Source: Verrucomicrobiaceae bacterium
GTDB lineage: Bacteria > Verrucomicrobiota > Verrucomicrobiia > Verrucomicrobiales > Verrucomicrobiaceae
Direction of reading: 5' to 3'
NCBI GenBank assembly: GCA_947458455.1
Contig: CANGYJ010000006.1
Coordinates: 186,001 to 250,000, forward strand
DNA length: 64,000 bases
The notes under the pieces were generated by a model. The model had not been told where the DNA came from and searched no databases. It was given only the letters and a program-made list of their open reading frames with translations. The position numbers and the translations under genes were made by a program. Positions 42,667-50,672 of this stretch are shown one piece after another (within the stretch, counting starts at the first letter, position 1; the number at the start of each line of letters is the position of its first letter).

Positions 42667-43845
42667 ATGGTTAAACACGCCGCACGCCCCGTCCTCAAGG
42701 CCGCCCACGACATCGTCTTCAAGCACGTCCATGGCTCCAATCTCATCTACAACTGTGCCTGGGAGGACCCGCGGCTCGATCGCGAGATGCTCCGACTCGA
42801 TGCCACCTCGAAAGTCGTCATGATCACCAGCGCAGGCTGCAATGCGCTGGATTACCTGCTCGATGATCCCGCCGAGATTCATGCCATCGACATGAATTTC
42901 CGCCAAAACGCCCTGTTGGAACTCAAAATGGCCCTCATTACCCGCGGCAACTTCGAGGACCTGTTTGAGATGTTTGGAATCGGTTCGCACCCCTCCCACA
43001 AAACCCTCTACCAGGAAGTTCGCGAGACCTTAAGTGAATCCGCCCGCAAGTTTTGGGACAAGCGCATCACCTTCTTCAATCCCGGCAGCATGAAGAAATC
43101 CTTCTTCTACCACGGCACCTCCGGCCTCGCCGCCTGGGTGATGGGCCAGGCACTCTTCCGCCTGAAGCCAAACATCCGAAACTATGCCCTCGCTCTGCTC
43201 GATGCCACCACGCTCGATGAGCAGCGCACCGCCTGGGAAATGATCGAGCGGGAGGTGTGGACGGGCTTCATCGACTGGCTCGTGCGCCAGCCCGCCCTCA
43301 TGACGCTGCTCGGCGTGCCACGCCCGCAGATCAAGCTCATCCAGGACAGCTATCCCGGCGGCCTCAGCGGCTATGTGAAGGACAAGATGCGCCATGTTTT
43401 CACGGAGCTACCCGCAGCGGATAACTACTTCTGGCGAGTGTACATCACCGGCAGCTACACGCTGGCCTGCTGCCCAAACTACCTCCGCCGCGAAAACCAA
43501 GACGTTCTCCGCGCTCGTGTGAACCGGCTGAAGCCCTACACCACCACGATCTCGAATTTCCTCCGCGAGCACCCCGGCGAATACTCCCACTTCATCCTGC
43601 TCGACCACCAGGACTGGCTCGCCGCGCATGACACCCAGGCCCTGCGTGAAGAATGGGAGCTCATCTTTGCCAATAGCCGTCCAGGCGCAAAGATCCTCAT
43701 GCGCAGCGCCGGCCTCGAAGTCGATTTCATCCCAGAAAGCATCCGCGCCCGCCTCCGCTTCCAGCCAGAAATCACCACGCGGCTGCATCCGCGGGATCGC
43801 GTGGGAACCTACGGCAGCACCCACTTCGCCGAAATCCTGCCATGA
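42667..43845 (+). CDS. btaA: BtaA-like 3-amino-3-carboxypropyl transferase
   Basis: A 392-residue DUF3419 protein. BtaA moves the 3-amino-3-carboxypropyl group of S-adenosylmethionine onto diacylglycerol, the first step to the betaine lipid DGTS. Conserved stretches are LIYNCAWEDPRLDREML (residues 25-41), VVMITSAGCNALDYLLDDP, HAIDMNFRQNALLELK, FFYHGTSGLAAW, and the C-terminal YSHFILLDHQDWL followed by RPGAKILMRSAG. The start may be the ATG at 42667 (MVKHAARPV). It overlaps btaB by four bases (ATGA), the standard btaAB coupling. Confidence 0.9.
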   Translation: MVKHAARPVLKAAHDIVFKHVHGSNLIYNCAWEDPRLDREMLRLDATSKVVMITSAGCNALDYLLDDPAEIHAIDMNFRQNALLELKMALITRGNFEDLFEMFGIGSHPSHKTLYQEVRETLSESARKFWDKRITFFNPGSMKKSFFYHGTSGLAAWVMGQALFRLKPNIRNYALALLDATTLDEQRTAWEMIEREVWTGFIDWLVRQPALMTLLGVPRPQIKLIQDSYPGGLSGYVKDKMRHVFTELPAADNYFWRVYITGSYTLACCPNYLRRENQDVLRARVNRLKPYTTTISNFLREHPGEYSHFILLDHQDWLAAHDTQALREEWELIFANSRPGAKILMRSAGLEVDFIPESIRARLRFQPEITTRLHPRDRVGTYGSTHFAEILP

Positions 43846-44468
43846 ATGCCGCCACTGCGCCCCACGAAGCACTTCAGGGCTACTACGCTCTCCACGCCCG
43901 CATCTACGACGCCACCCGCTGGAGCTTCCTCTTCGGACGCGATGCCATCGTCCAGCGTGCCGCCAGCTTCATCAGCCCGCGCCGCATTCTCGAAGTCGGC
44001 TGCGGCACCGGAAGGAACCTTCTGCGTCTCCGTCGGCAGTTTCCAGAAGCCGAGATCACCGGCCTCGACCTCAGCGCCGACATGCTCCGCATCGCACGGA
44101 CCAAGGTGGATGGCGTCCAACTCATCCAGCAATCCTACGACGCTCCAGCGGGCGGTTTTGATCTCATCCTGTGCTCCTATGCCCTGAGCATGTTCAATCC
44201 CGGCTGGGACCGCGCCATCGAGACCGCCGCCCAGGATTTGAATCCTGGCGGCATCATCGCCGTGGTCGATTTTTCTCACACGGACTCGCTGTGGTTCGAG
44301 CAGTGGATGCAAAAAAACCACGTCCGCATGCAGGGCCATCTCTGGCCCCAACTGCGATCCGCCTTCACTACCCTGAGCGATACCCGCCACCGCGCCTACC
44401 TAGGCTGGTGGAATTACGGCATGTTCATCGGCCGCAAGCAGGAAGCTGCATCTTCGCTTACGCGATGA
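43842..44468 (+). CDS. btaB: BtaB-like SAM-dependent N-methyltransferase
   Basis: A 208-residue class I methyltransferase. The SAM-binding motif ILEVGCGTGRNLL is at about residues 49-61, and TGLDLSADMLRIA is motif II. FDLILCSYALSMFNP and GGIIAVVDFSH complete the fold. In betaine lipid synthesis BtaB adds three methyl groups to the amino group made by BtaA. The overlap with btaA and the typical BtaB tail (YLGWWNYGMFIGRK) support the call. After the stop an 800-bp gene-free region begins, containing a MITE and a broken NERD gene. Confidence 0.88.
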   Translation: MNAATAPHEALQGYYALHARIYDATRWSFLFGRDAIVQRAASFISPRRILEVGCGTGRNLLRLRRQFPEAEITGLDLSADMLRIARTKVDGVQLIQQSYDAPAGGFDLILCSYALSMFNPGWDRAIETAAQDLNPGGIIAVVDFSHTDSLWFEQWMQKNHVRMQGHLWPQLRSAFTTLSDTRHRAYLGWWNYGMFIGRKQEAASSLTR

Positions 44469-44727
44469 GGGGGGGGATTTTTGAGGCCTTACACGAAGAC
44501 ACAAAGGGTGAGTTGGTCTCACGAAGAATGCTTAGTGCCTTTGTGACTTTATATGAGCTTCTGCTTTCGAGGCAGGAGGTGTATTCGGTTACCGGGCTTC
44601 GATCTGCATAGTAGATGCAGTGTCTTTCGATCCGACTTTTCACCTACGCAAAGCCTGTCGCCTTCGCGTCTCAAACTCCAGAAGGAATGTCGCGTGACAG
44701 CAGCGAGGAGGGTGTGGAAATTTTGGG

Positions 44728-45160
44728 ATGATTCCTCTCAGCGCATTGAATACAATTCCGGTCGAGCAAATCCAGTCTGGCCTCCTTAAGGTGCTTTTGA
44801 TCCCACTGGTGTTCGCCGCAGTGCTTATTTTGCGCAATTACATACGCCGCCGCTGGCTGCCGAAATCAAAGGGCAACCTAGGCCGTGTTTGAAAACCATC
44901 TGGGGCACTCGAATGATGCGACAGCAGAGTAGCCATCTCGCTCCGTCGAGATGAGCTTGGCGCTTCTCAAAGCCCCCGGCTTACGAGTTGTGGGAATCCA
45001 ACATGCTGGCGAAAGCCTCCCGCTCATCTCGCGGAGCGAGATGGCCACTTTGCTTCGCCAGATCGTCATCGGTAGGTTTTCAAATACAACCTAGGCGAGT
45101 GGGCGATGAACCAGCAGCTGCTCAAAAAGCTCGACCCAAACCGCAGTCATGTGCTTTCTT
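44728..45160 (+). pseudogene. NERD-domain membrane protein relic split by a MITE
   Basis: The ATG at 44728 opens MIPLSALNTIPVEQIQSG, a membrane helix (VLLIPLVFAAVLIL) and RRRWLPKSKGN. The MITE at 44878-45094 interrupts here. When one CTAG and the element are removed, the frame continues as LGEWAMNQQLLKKLDPNRSH-VLSYLPS, the start of a nuclease-related (NERD) domain, whose usual pattern is KGxxGEWxVNxLLxxLDPxxYHVL. Downstream the similarity stops, so the gene was also truncated. Bases 44469-44727 before it hold no gene but contain an imperfect CACAAAGG/CCTTTGTG inverted pair (near 44499 and 44541). Confidence 0.7.
44878..45094. mobile_element. MITE-like element copy B, inserted in a NERD-type gene
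   Basis: A 217-bp element with ends CTAGGCCGTGTTTGAAAACC (44878-44897) and the inverted CTAGGTTGTATTTGAAAACC (45075-45094), 17 of 20 matching. The inner inverted pair GCAGAGTAGCCATCTCGCTC (44924) and its complement at 45032-45053 is 20/22 identical; the right copy is identical to the left one of element A. No gene inside. CTAG at both borders is either part of the inverted repeat or a 4-bp target duplication. Confidence 0.87.
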
Positions 45161-45203
45161 ATCTACCATCCAAGGTCACGGCCATGCCTGAAATTGCCCA
45201 ATC

Positions 45204-45271
45204 GGGCCGGATAGTTCGGCGAAGGTCACGGCTCGTGTGAGCCGTGCGTTTTGCGCCGAACACATCCGCCC
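45204..45271. repeat. Two-level palindrome at the end of dapA
   Basis: The outer arms GGGCCGGATAGTTCGGCG (45204-45221) and CGCCGAACACATCCGCCC (45254-45271) pair with a few mismatches. The inner stem is CACGGCTC-GTGT-GAGCCGTG (45227-45246), perfect. The right end overlaps the dapA stop codon. It could serve as a terminator in the dapA direction but lacks a T-tract. Confidence 0.8.
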
Positions 45272-46152
45272 TACGAGATGAGCCCGAGCTGCTTCAGCGT
45301 GGCGGCGAGTTCGTCCACCTTGGCTTTTTCCATGCCCACGAGGGGAAGGCGCAGCTCATCGGAGCAGTGACCCGCCAGCGCCATCGCCGTTTTGATCGGG
45401 ATGGGATTGGTGGCGAGCTTCAGGAAGGCGGCGAAGAGCGGGTAATACTTCGCGTGGATCGTGTAGGCGGAGGCGTAATCGCCTTGGAGGGCGAGGTTCA
45501 CGAGATCACTCATCTGTTTCGGAATGAGGTTCCCGGCCACGCTGACGATGCCGCAACCGCCCACGGACATGAAGGGCAGCGTGAGGCCATCATCGCCAGA
45601 CAGGATTTCGAAATCGGCGGGCAGGATCTGCTTCATCTGACTGACCCGTTCGGCATTGCCGCCCGCCTCTTTGATGGAACGAATGTTCGGGCAGCTCTCG
45701 GCGAGGCGCACGAGCACCTCGAGACTGATCTCAATGCCGCAGCGACCGGGGATGCTGTATAGCATGATGGGCAGCTTGGTGTTGTCCGCGATGGCCTTGA
45801 AATGCTGATACAGACCCTCGGGCGTGGGCTTGTTGTAGTAAGGAGCCACTTGGAGAGAAGCGGTCGCGCCAGCGGCCTCGGCTTCCTGAGTCAACTCGAT
45901 GGCCTCGCGGGTGGAATTCGATCCTGTGCCCGCCATCACGACGCCACGGCCCTTGGCGAACTCGACCGCCAGTTTCACGACCTGCTCATGCTCATCGTGA
46001 TCGAGTGTGGGCGATTCCCCCGTGGTGCCGCAGGGCACGATGCCCGTCACGCCATTGTCGAACTGGAAATCGACGAGACGTTTGAGCGCGGCCTCATCAA
46101 TTTGGCCGTTCTTAAAAGGGGTGACAATGGCGGTGTGGGTTCCTGCGAACAT
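45271..46152 (-). CDS. dapA: 4-hydroxy-tetrahydrodipicolinate synthase
   Basis: A 293-residue aldolase of the lysine/diaminopimelate pathway that condenses pyruvate with aspartate semialdehyde. The Schiff-base lysine is K161 in RSIKEAGG, the proton-relay tyrosine is Y132 in MLYSIPGRCG, and the pyruvate-carboxylate loop is GTTGES at residues 42-47. The length is normal. It lies downstream of dapF on the same strand; the 513 bases between them are filled by a four-helix-bundle gene with inverted ends. A palindrome overlaps its stop. Confidence 0.97.
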   Translation of the reverse strand: MFAGTHTAIVTPFKNGQIDEAALKRLVDFQFDNGVTGIVPCGTTGESPTLDHDEHEQVVKLAVEFAKGRGVVMAGTGSNSTREAIELTQEAEAAGATASLQVAPYYNKPTPEGLYQHFKAIADNTKLPIMLYSIPGRCGIEISLEVLVRLAESCPNIRSIKEAGGNAERVSQMKQILPADFEILSGDDGLTLPFMSVGGCGIVSVAGNLIPKQMSDLVNLALQGDYASAYTIHAKYYPLFAAFLKLATNPIPIKTAMALAGHCSDELRLPLVGMEKAKVDELAATLKQLGLIS

Positions 46153-46162
46153 GGAGGTAGGG

Positions 46163-46649
46163 ATGAAAGAACTGAAAAAGGAGGAACTGAGAATGGAAAA
46201 TGAGATGACGCGATACTTAGCGACGTTTTTTGGTGGGTTCGACGGCTTTGGCGGTGGTGATCAACTTGCCGGTGATGTTCATCAGTTCCGTGCATTCATC
46301 TATCAGAGGCTGCAAGCGTTTTGCTGGGAGGCATTTGCTTCGGATGGCAAGCTTTAGCCACTCCCGAGTCTCCCGCAATTCTTTGAGCACGATGCCAAGC
46401 TTATGCACAAAGTCAGCCCGGCTTTCCGCCGCGCAAGCTTCGGCGTAATTGGGTGCTGGAGATGTGCCGGAGCGGATCATCTGACCAGCGATATGCCTGC
46501 CCTTGCGGTTATCAGGCAAGCTCTCGACGACCTCACAGACACGGGAAGCAAATTCGATGAAACGATCTTCCATCGCATCTGCCCAGTCGAGCTTCGTAAG
46601 TCGCTGATCCATTTTCAGTTCCTCCATTCTCAGTTTTCAGTTCTTCCAT
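46163..46649 (-). mobile_element. S23/four-helix-bundle element between dapF and dapA
   Basis: The element consists of one small gene bounded by inverted ends built of heptad-like units. The left end on the plus strand opens ATGAAAGAACTGAAAA (46163); the right end, inverted, opens ATGGAAGAACTGAAAA (46649), 15 of 16 matching. Inside the arms the modules AATGGAG, GAACTGA and GGAGGAACTGA appear in a different order. It separates two genes of one pathway by 513 bases, leaving 10-16 bases outside the element on each side. No transposase and no clear target duplication are visible. Confidence 0.72.
46217..46612 (-). CDS. Four-helix-bundle protein of the S23/IVP family (TIGR02436 type)
   Basis: The start chosen is ATG 46612 (MDQRLTKLDWADAM), which has GGAGG eight bases upstream; an alternative ATG at 46627 adds five repeat-encoded residues. 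The 131-residue helical protein has the family pattern: FIEFASRVCEVVESLP, GRHIAGQMIRSGTSPAPNYA, AESRADFVHKLGIVLKELRE and a basic C-terminal tail. Relatives are encoded in 23S rRNA intervening sequences and as the Avd protein of diversity-generating retroelements; the stand-alone role is unknown. Its Shine-Dalgarno sequence is part of the element's right inverted arm. Confidence 0.88.
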   Translation of the reverse strand: MDQRLTKLDWADAMEDRFIEFASRVCEVVESLPDNRKGRHIAGQMIRSGTSPAPNYAEACAAESRADFVHKLGIVLKELRETREWLKLAIRSKCLPAKRLQPLIDECTELMNITGKLITTAKAVEPTKKRR

Positions 46650-46665
46650 GCTGGGAAGCCTCCGC

Positions 46666-47478
46666 TCAAATCGAGACGCTTCCTTCAAACACAAAATCCG
46701 CCGGACCAAACAGCGTCACATTCGTGTACTCGCTCTTGTTCGGCTCTTCGAATCCGACTTTCAACGTGTCGCCGCCCTTCACGAGGACGCTCACGGGGCT
46801 GGTGACACCCGTCAGCTCGTGGTGAATCAAGGCGCAGGCCACCATGCCGGTGCCGCAGGCCAGAGTTTCATCTTCCACACCGCGCTCGTAGGTGCGGATG
46901 GCGATGCTGCCAGGAGCGAGCACCTTGGCAAAGTTCGCATTCGTGCCCTTCGGCTTGAAGGCCTCTTGGTAACGAAGACTCGCGCCCCATTCGCGGACAG
47001 GGACGCTTTGAAGTTCCTCGACGAAAACGACCGCATGCGGCACGCCCGTATTGACGCTGTGGACGGTTAAATCCGTGCCAGCCACTGGCAGCGTCTGCGC
47101 CAGTTTCAGGCTGTGCGGAGCACTCATGTTGATGCGCACCTGCCCTGCCTCGAATTCAGCGCTGATCATGCCCGCGAGCGTTTCAAAGCGGATCTTCGTG
47201 AGCGTGTCAGCATGCAGGTGATTCACGAAGCGCCCAAAGCAGCGGGCGCCGTTGCCACACATCTCCGCCTCGCCGCCATCGGCGTTGTAGTAGCGCATTT
47301 TGAAATCGCCGCCCTCGGTGGCGGGCTCCACGCAGAGAAGGCCATCCGCGCCGATGCCACGATGGCGGTCACACAGCTTCTCGATCTGCTCCTGGGTGAG
47401 AGAGAGCTTCAGGTCGCGATTGTCCAGCATGACGAAGTCATTGCCAGCGCCGTTCATTTTGGTGAATTGGAGGGTCAT
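46666..47478 (-). CDS. dapF: Diaminopimelate epimerase
   Basis: A 270-residue enzyme that interconverts LL- and meso-diaminopimelate for lysine and peptidoglycan. The two catalytic cysteines sit in AEMCGNGARC (C74) and in ETLACGTGMVA near residue 216. The start MTLQFTKMNGAGNDFVMLDN is canonical. dapF and dapA are commonly neighbours in related genomes; here the S23 element intervenes. The 46650-46665 spacer between its stop and the element is only 16 bases. Confidence 0.97.
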   Translation of the reverse strand: MTLQFTKMNGAGNDFVMLDNRDLKLSLTQEQIEKLCDRHRGIGADGLLCVEPATEGGDFKMRYYNADGGEAEMCGNGARCFGRFVNHLHADTLTKIRFETLAGMISAEFEAGQVRINMSAPHSLKLAQTLPVAGTDLTVHSVNTGVPHAVVFVEELQSVPVREWGASLRYQEAFKPKGTNANFAKVLAPGSIAIRTYERGVEDETLACGTGMVACALIHHELTGVTSPVSVLVKGGDTLKVGFEEPNKSEYTNVTLFGPADFVFEGSVSI

Positions 47479-47550
47479 GGAAAAGGACGCAGAGTCAAAG
47501 CGAGGGCCGTGGAGCGGTCAAGAAGGTCCAACATCAAGGAGGGCTGACAA

Positions 47551-47862
47551 CTATTTGCCTTCAAACCGCCCCTCCCAGTATTCTTCGCCTCGTCGTTCAT
47601 GGACGATAGCGATGATTTCCAGAGTGTCCGGCTCCGATGGCAGCCGGCGATAGACGATCCAGTGAGACTGCCGGTGGACCTTGCGCCTCAGCGTGCCGTG
47701 ACGCCCACGGATGTTAGAGTCTGGATGCGCCTGAACGTAGGCGATGGCAGCTTCGACGCGCTGAATGAACAAGCGGGCATTCTGCTCCGAATCTTGGGCG
47801 ATATAGGCTGCCGACTCACGATACTCTTCGAGCGCCTGCTTCTGGAAAATGATTTTCATCAA
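47551..47862 (-). CDS. ParE/RelE-family toxin
   Basis: A 103-residue basic protein of the ParE type. MKIIFQKQALEEYRESAAYI opens the fold, NARLFIQRVEAAIAYVQAHP is the second helix, then IRGRHGTLRRKVHRQSHWIV and LEIIAIVHERRGEEYW give the C-terminal strands with the usual Arg/His/Glu cluster. ParE toxins poison gyrase; RelE relatives cleave mRNA. The start is ATG 47862 or 47859. It overlaps the antitoxin gene by four bases, with the antitoxin first, the standard TA order. Confidence 0.9.
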   Translation of the reverse strand: MMKIIFQKQALEEYRESAAYIAQDSEQNARLFIQRVEAAIAYVQAHPDSNIRGRHGTLRRKVHRQSHWIVYRRLPSEPDTLEIIAIVHERRGEEYWEGRFEGK

Positions 47863-48101
47863 AAAGAGGCTAGACCATGCTCAGCACGGATCTGAGCAAG
47901 AGCAACATCTCCGGCCACATGCTCGACCTGCCCCGCATCACTGGCGACCACACGGCGTCTGATCTCCTGCCAAGTGGCCTCGGAGAAAACCGAATCCTCC
48001 TGTGGCTGCACCACATCCCAGAGCCGCTCGGCGAGGTCGCGCCTTGAGTCAGCATCCAGAGTCATCGCGGCGGAGAAGATATTTTGGATAGTTGCAATCA
48101 T
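47859..48101 (-). CDS. Addiction-module antitoxin (PF09720-like)
   Basis: An 80-residue acidic protein. AAMTLDADSRRDLAERLWDVV resembles the 'putative addiction module component' antitoxins (LxxxxRxxLxxxLWxS). The C-terminal half is helical and probably wraps the toxin. It precedes the ParE-like gene with a 4-base overlap. No operator palindrome was recognised in the 165-bp gap to the next gene; that gap holds GCGAGG-TACTTT-CCTCGC, a 6-bp hairpin near 48193. Confidence 0.85.
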   Translation of the reverse strand: MIATIQNIFSAAMTLDADSRRDLAERLWDVVQPQEDSVFSEATWQEIRRRVVASDAGQVEHVAGDVALAQIRAEHGLASF

Positions 48102-48266
48102 AGGGAGGAAGATTACGAGGCCGGTAAAGCAAGCTCAAGTAGCAAATTGAGAGGTTTGAGAACCGTTGTAACTCGGCAGTACATCGCACATCGCGAGGTA
48201 CTTTCCTCGCTCTATCTCGCAGCTCTTGCTTCACATCCGCTTCTTGGCAAAGAACCGCCTCCCACC

Positions 48267-49433
48267 ATGCCTGCCACCGCCTCACGACTCTCGCACTTCA
48301 CCGAATCCGTCATCCGCGCCATGACGCGGCTCTCGAATCAGCACGGAGCCATCAATCTCTCCCAGGGCTTCCCCGATTTCGATCCGCCGGAGCCCGTGCT
48401 CGCCGCGCTGGAGCGGGCCACGCGAGGCCCTTTTCACCAATACGCCGTCACCTGGGGTGCGCCGCGCTTTCGTCAGGCACTGGCAGCCAAAATCACCCGC
48501 TGCTCCGGTGTCCCCGTCGATCCCGATCTAAACCTCGTCGTCACCTGTGGCAGCACGGAAGCCATGATGTGTGCCATGATGACCTGCTGCAATCCGGGCG
48601 ATAAAGTCATCATCTTCTCCCCCTTCTACGAAAACTACGGTGCAGACGCCATCCTCAGCGGTGCCGATCCCATTTATGTGCCGCTGCGTCCGCCTCAATT
48701 CAGCTTTGATCCCGATGAACTCGCTCGCGCCTTTGCCAGTGGAGCCAAAGCCATCATCGTCTGCAACCCCTCCAATCCCACCGGCAAAGTTTTCACGCGT
48801 GCGGAACTCCAGTTCATCCTCTACCTCGCCGAGAAGCACGACGCCTTTGTCATCACCGATGAACCCTACGAGCACATCGTGTATGCCCCGCATGAGCATG
48901 TGTACATGAACTCCCTCCCCGGTGCTGCCGACCGCGTCATCGTGTGCAATTCGCTCTCCAAAACCTACTCCATCACCGGCTGGCGCCTCGGCTACGTCCA
49001 CGCCGCGCCACACATCATCGCCCAGGCACGGAAAGTGCATGACTTCCTCACCGTGGGAGCCGCCGCGCCACTTCAAGAAGCCGCCATCGCCGGTCTCGAA
49101 CTGCCCGCCAGCTACTACGCCGGCCTCCAGGCCACCTACACCGCGAAGCGGGATGTCTTCCTCACGCACCTACGCCGCACCGGCCTCCCCTTCACCGAGC
49201 CGCAGGGAGCCTACTATGTGCTGCTCGACATCTCATCCCTCGGCTTTCCCACCGATACCGAAGCCGCCGAGTGGTTCATCCGCGAGATTGGCGTGGCGGG
49301 CGTCCCCGGCAGCAGCTTTTTCCGCGAGCCGGAGCATCGCTTCATCCGCTTCCACTTTGCGAAGAAAGAAGAAACGCTCCACGCGGCAGGTGAGAGGCTG
49401 GCGCTGCTAGCCAATCATCCGCGCCGGGCTTGA
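48267..49433 (+). CDS. PLP-dependent class I/II aminotransferase
   Basis: The start is ATG 48267 (MPATASRLSHFTES), 388 residues. The N-terminal AINLSQGFPDFDPP, FHQYAVTWGAPRFRQALA, the PLP-binding Asp in VITDEPYEHIVY, and the Schiff-base lysine in SLSKTYSITGWRLGY are those of the kynurenine/methionine aminotransferase subgroup (YbdL-like). It probably uses methionine, glutamine or aromatic amino acids. The downstream HNH-like gene and proC are on the other strand, converging. Confidence 0.93.
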   Translation: MPATASRLSHFTESVIRAMTRLSNQHGAINLSQGFPDFDPPEPVLAALERATRGPFHQYAVTWGAPRFRQALAAKITRCSGVPVDPDLNLVVTCGSTEAMMCAMMTCCNPGDKVIIFSPFYENYGADAILSGADPIYVPLRPPQFSFDPDELARAFASGAKAIIVCNPSNPTGKVFTRAELQFILYLAEKHDAFVITDEPYEHIVYAPHEHVYMNSLPGAADRVIVCNSLSKTYSITGWRLGYVHAAPHIIAQARKVHDFLTVGAAAPLQEAAIAGLELPASYYAGLQATYTAKRDVFLTHLRRTGLPFTEPQGAYYVLLDISSLGFPTDTEAAEWFIREIGVAGVPGSSFFREPEHRFIRFHFAKKEETLHAAGERLALLANHPRRA

Positions 49434-49440
49434 GCGATCT

Positions 49441-49764
49441 TCAAATCAACCTCCGCGCATTTCGCAGGCCATCCGCCGTCATCACCGCCTGATGGCGGGA
49501 GGCCACCATGAAGTCGAGGTAGTTCTGCCACTGCATGGGGCGCAGCGAAGCGAGGCCGAGAGCACGGCGACTGTAGCCGTAATCGGCGATCTCCCAGCCA
49601 AACTCGGAATGACGGTTCCGATACTCCTGGCGGTGAATCCAGGCGCCGAACTCATCCTTCCGCCACACCTCGGGATCATTGCCGGGCACGGTCTGCGCCA
49701 GCGCCCACACGCTGCGCACGACCTCGGCTTCGTAGCCTTCGATGATGTCCTCGTCGGACCTCAT
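49441..49764 (-). CDS. Small HNH-related protein (hypothetical)
   Basis: A 107-residue frame starting ATG 49764, overlapping the proC stop by four bases. The segment VWRKDEFGAWIHRQEYRNR then SEFGWEI resembles the first part of certain HNH endonucleases, where it is followed by a DHI...N...H core. Here ADYGYSRRALG and RPMQWQNYLDFM follow instead, so the zinc/HNH core is absent and nuclease activity is unlikely. It may be a structural relative or degraded derivative. It is co-transcribed with proC. Confidence 0.6.
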   Translation of the reverse strand: MRSDEDIIEGYEAEVVRSVWALAQTVPGNDPEVWRKDEFGAWIHRQEYRNRHSEFGWEIADYGYSRRALGLASLRPMQWQNYLDFMVASRHQAVMTADGLRNARRLI

Positions 49765-50564
49765 TTGCCCAAGGCCTGGCTTTTCTCCGTGGAGGCACGC
49801 ACCGCCTGGATGAGTGCGTTGCGAAGACCATGCTTTTCGAGCTGTTCCAAAGCGGCGATCGTGGTGCCGCCTGGGCTGGTGACCTCATCACGCAGCACGG
49901 CAGGATGCTTGCCCGTTTGCAAAACCATCTGCGCCGCACCGGTCACGGTTTGGGCGGCAAGTCGCAAGGCAGCCGCGCGGGGCAGTCCCATCAGCACACC
50001 GCCATCGGCGAGGGCTTCGATCACCGTGTAAATATAAGCCGGACCGCTGCCGCTGAGACCCGTGACGGCATCAAGGAGCTTCTCCGACACCTCATCGGCG
50101 GTGCCGACGGCGCCGAGCAGTTTCGAAGTCAGCTCGGCATCGGCGGCCGAGGCATGAAGACCACGCGAAAATCCAGCCGCACCGGCTCCCACAAGCGCGG
50201 GCGTATTTGGCATGGTGCGAATGACACGCTGACCTTCACCGAGCCAGCTTTCGAGTTTCGCGAGGGCAATGCCCGCCGCGATGCTGAGATACAGCGGACG
50301 GTTTTTGGCCTTCCCGAGGCTCACACACAGTTTTTCCATGTCCCCCGGCTTCACGGCGAGAATGACCACATCAGAGCCTTCAGCCACTTTGAGGGCTGTC
50401 TCGGCCTTGGTTCGGCATTTGAGACCTTCTTGCAGTGCTTTCACGGCAGCAGGCACCGCATCGCAAAGCGCCACGCTTACGTTTTTCGATCCGAGGGCCG
50501 ATTCAATGCCGCGCAGCAGTGCTCCGCCCATTTTCCCGCATCCGATGAGTCCAATTTTCAACAT
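49761..50564 (-). CDS. proC: Pyrroline-5-carboxylate reductase
   Basis: A 267-residue NAD(P)H-dependent enzyme that makes proline. The nucleotide-binding motif is IGLIGCGKMGGALLRGI, VVILAVKPGDMEKL is the typical second motif, RTMPNTPALVGAGAAGF follows, and the C-terminal signature is AVTGLSGSGPAYIYTVIEAL with ALRLAAQTVTGAAQM and TSPGGTTIAALEQLE. The length is normal. The stop overlaps the start of the small HNH-related gene. Confidence 0.96.
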   Translation of the reverse strand: MLKIGLIGCGKMGGALLRGIESALGSKNVSVALCDAVPAAVKALQEGLKCRTKAETALKVAEGSDVVILAVKPGDMEKLCVSLGKAKNRPLYLSIAAGIALAKLESWLGEGQRVIRTMPNTPALVGAGAAGFSRGLHASAADAELTSKLLGAVGTADEVSEKLLDAVTGLSGSGPAYIYTVIEALADGGVLMGLPRAAALRLAAQTVTGAAQMVLQTGKHPAVLRDEVTSPGGTTIAALEQLEKHGLRNALIQAVRASTEKSQALGK

Positions 50565-50672
50565 AGGGTGGCGATTGTGCGGGCGGGAGCGGCTTCGCGC
50601 AAGCCTGCATTACCACCATCACGGGAAGGATGTGATTGCGATCAAACCAGCGTGAAGCTACTCTGCGCTTTC

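Noticed and set aside
42553-42999. 148-codon minus frame over the btaA start
   Set aside because: Antisense to BtaA; no motif.
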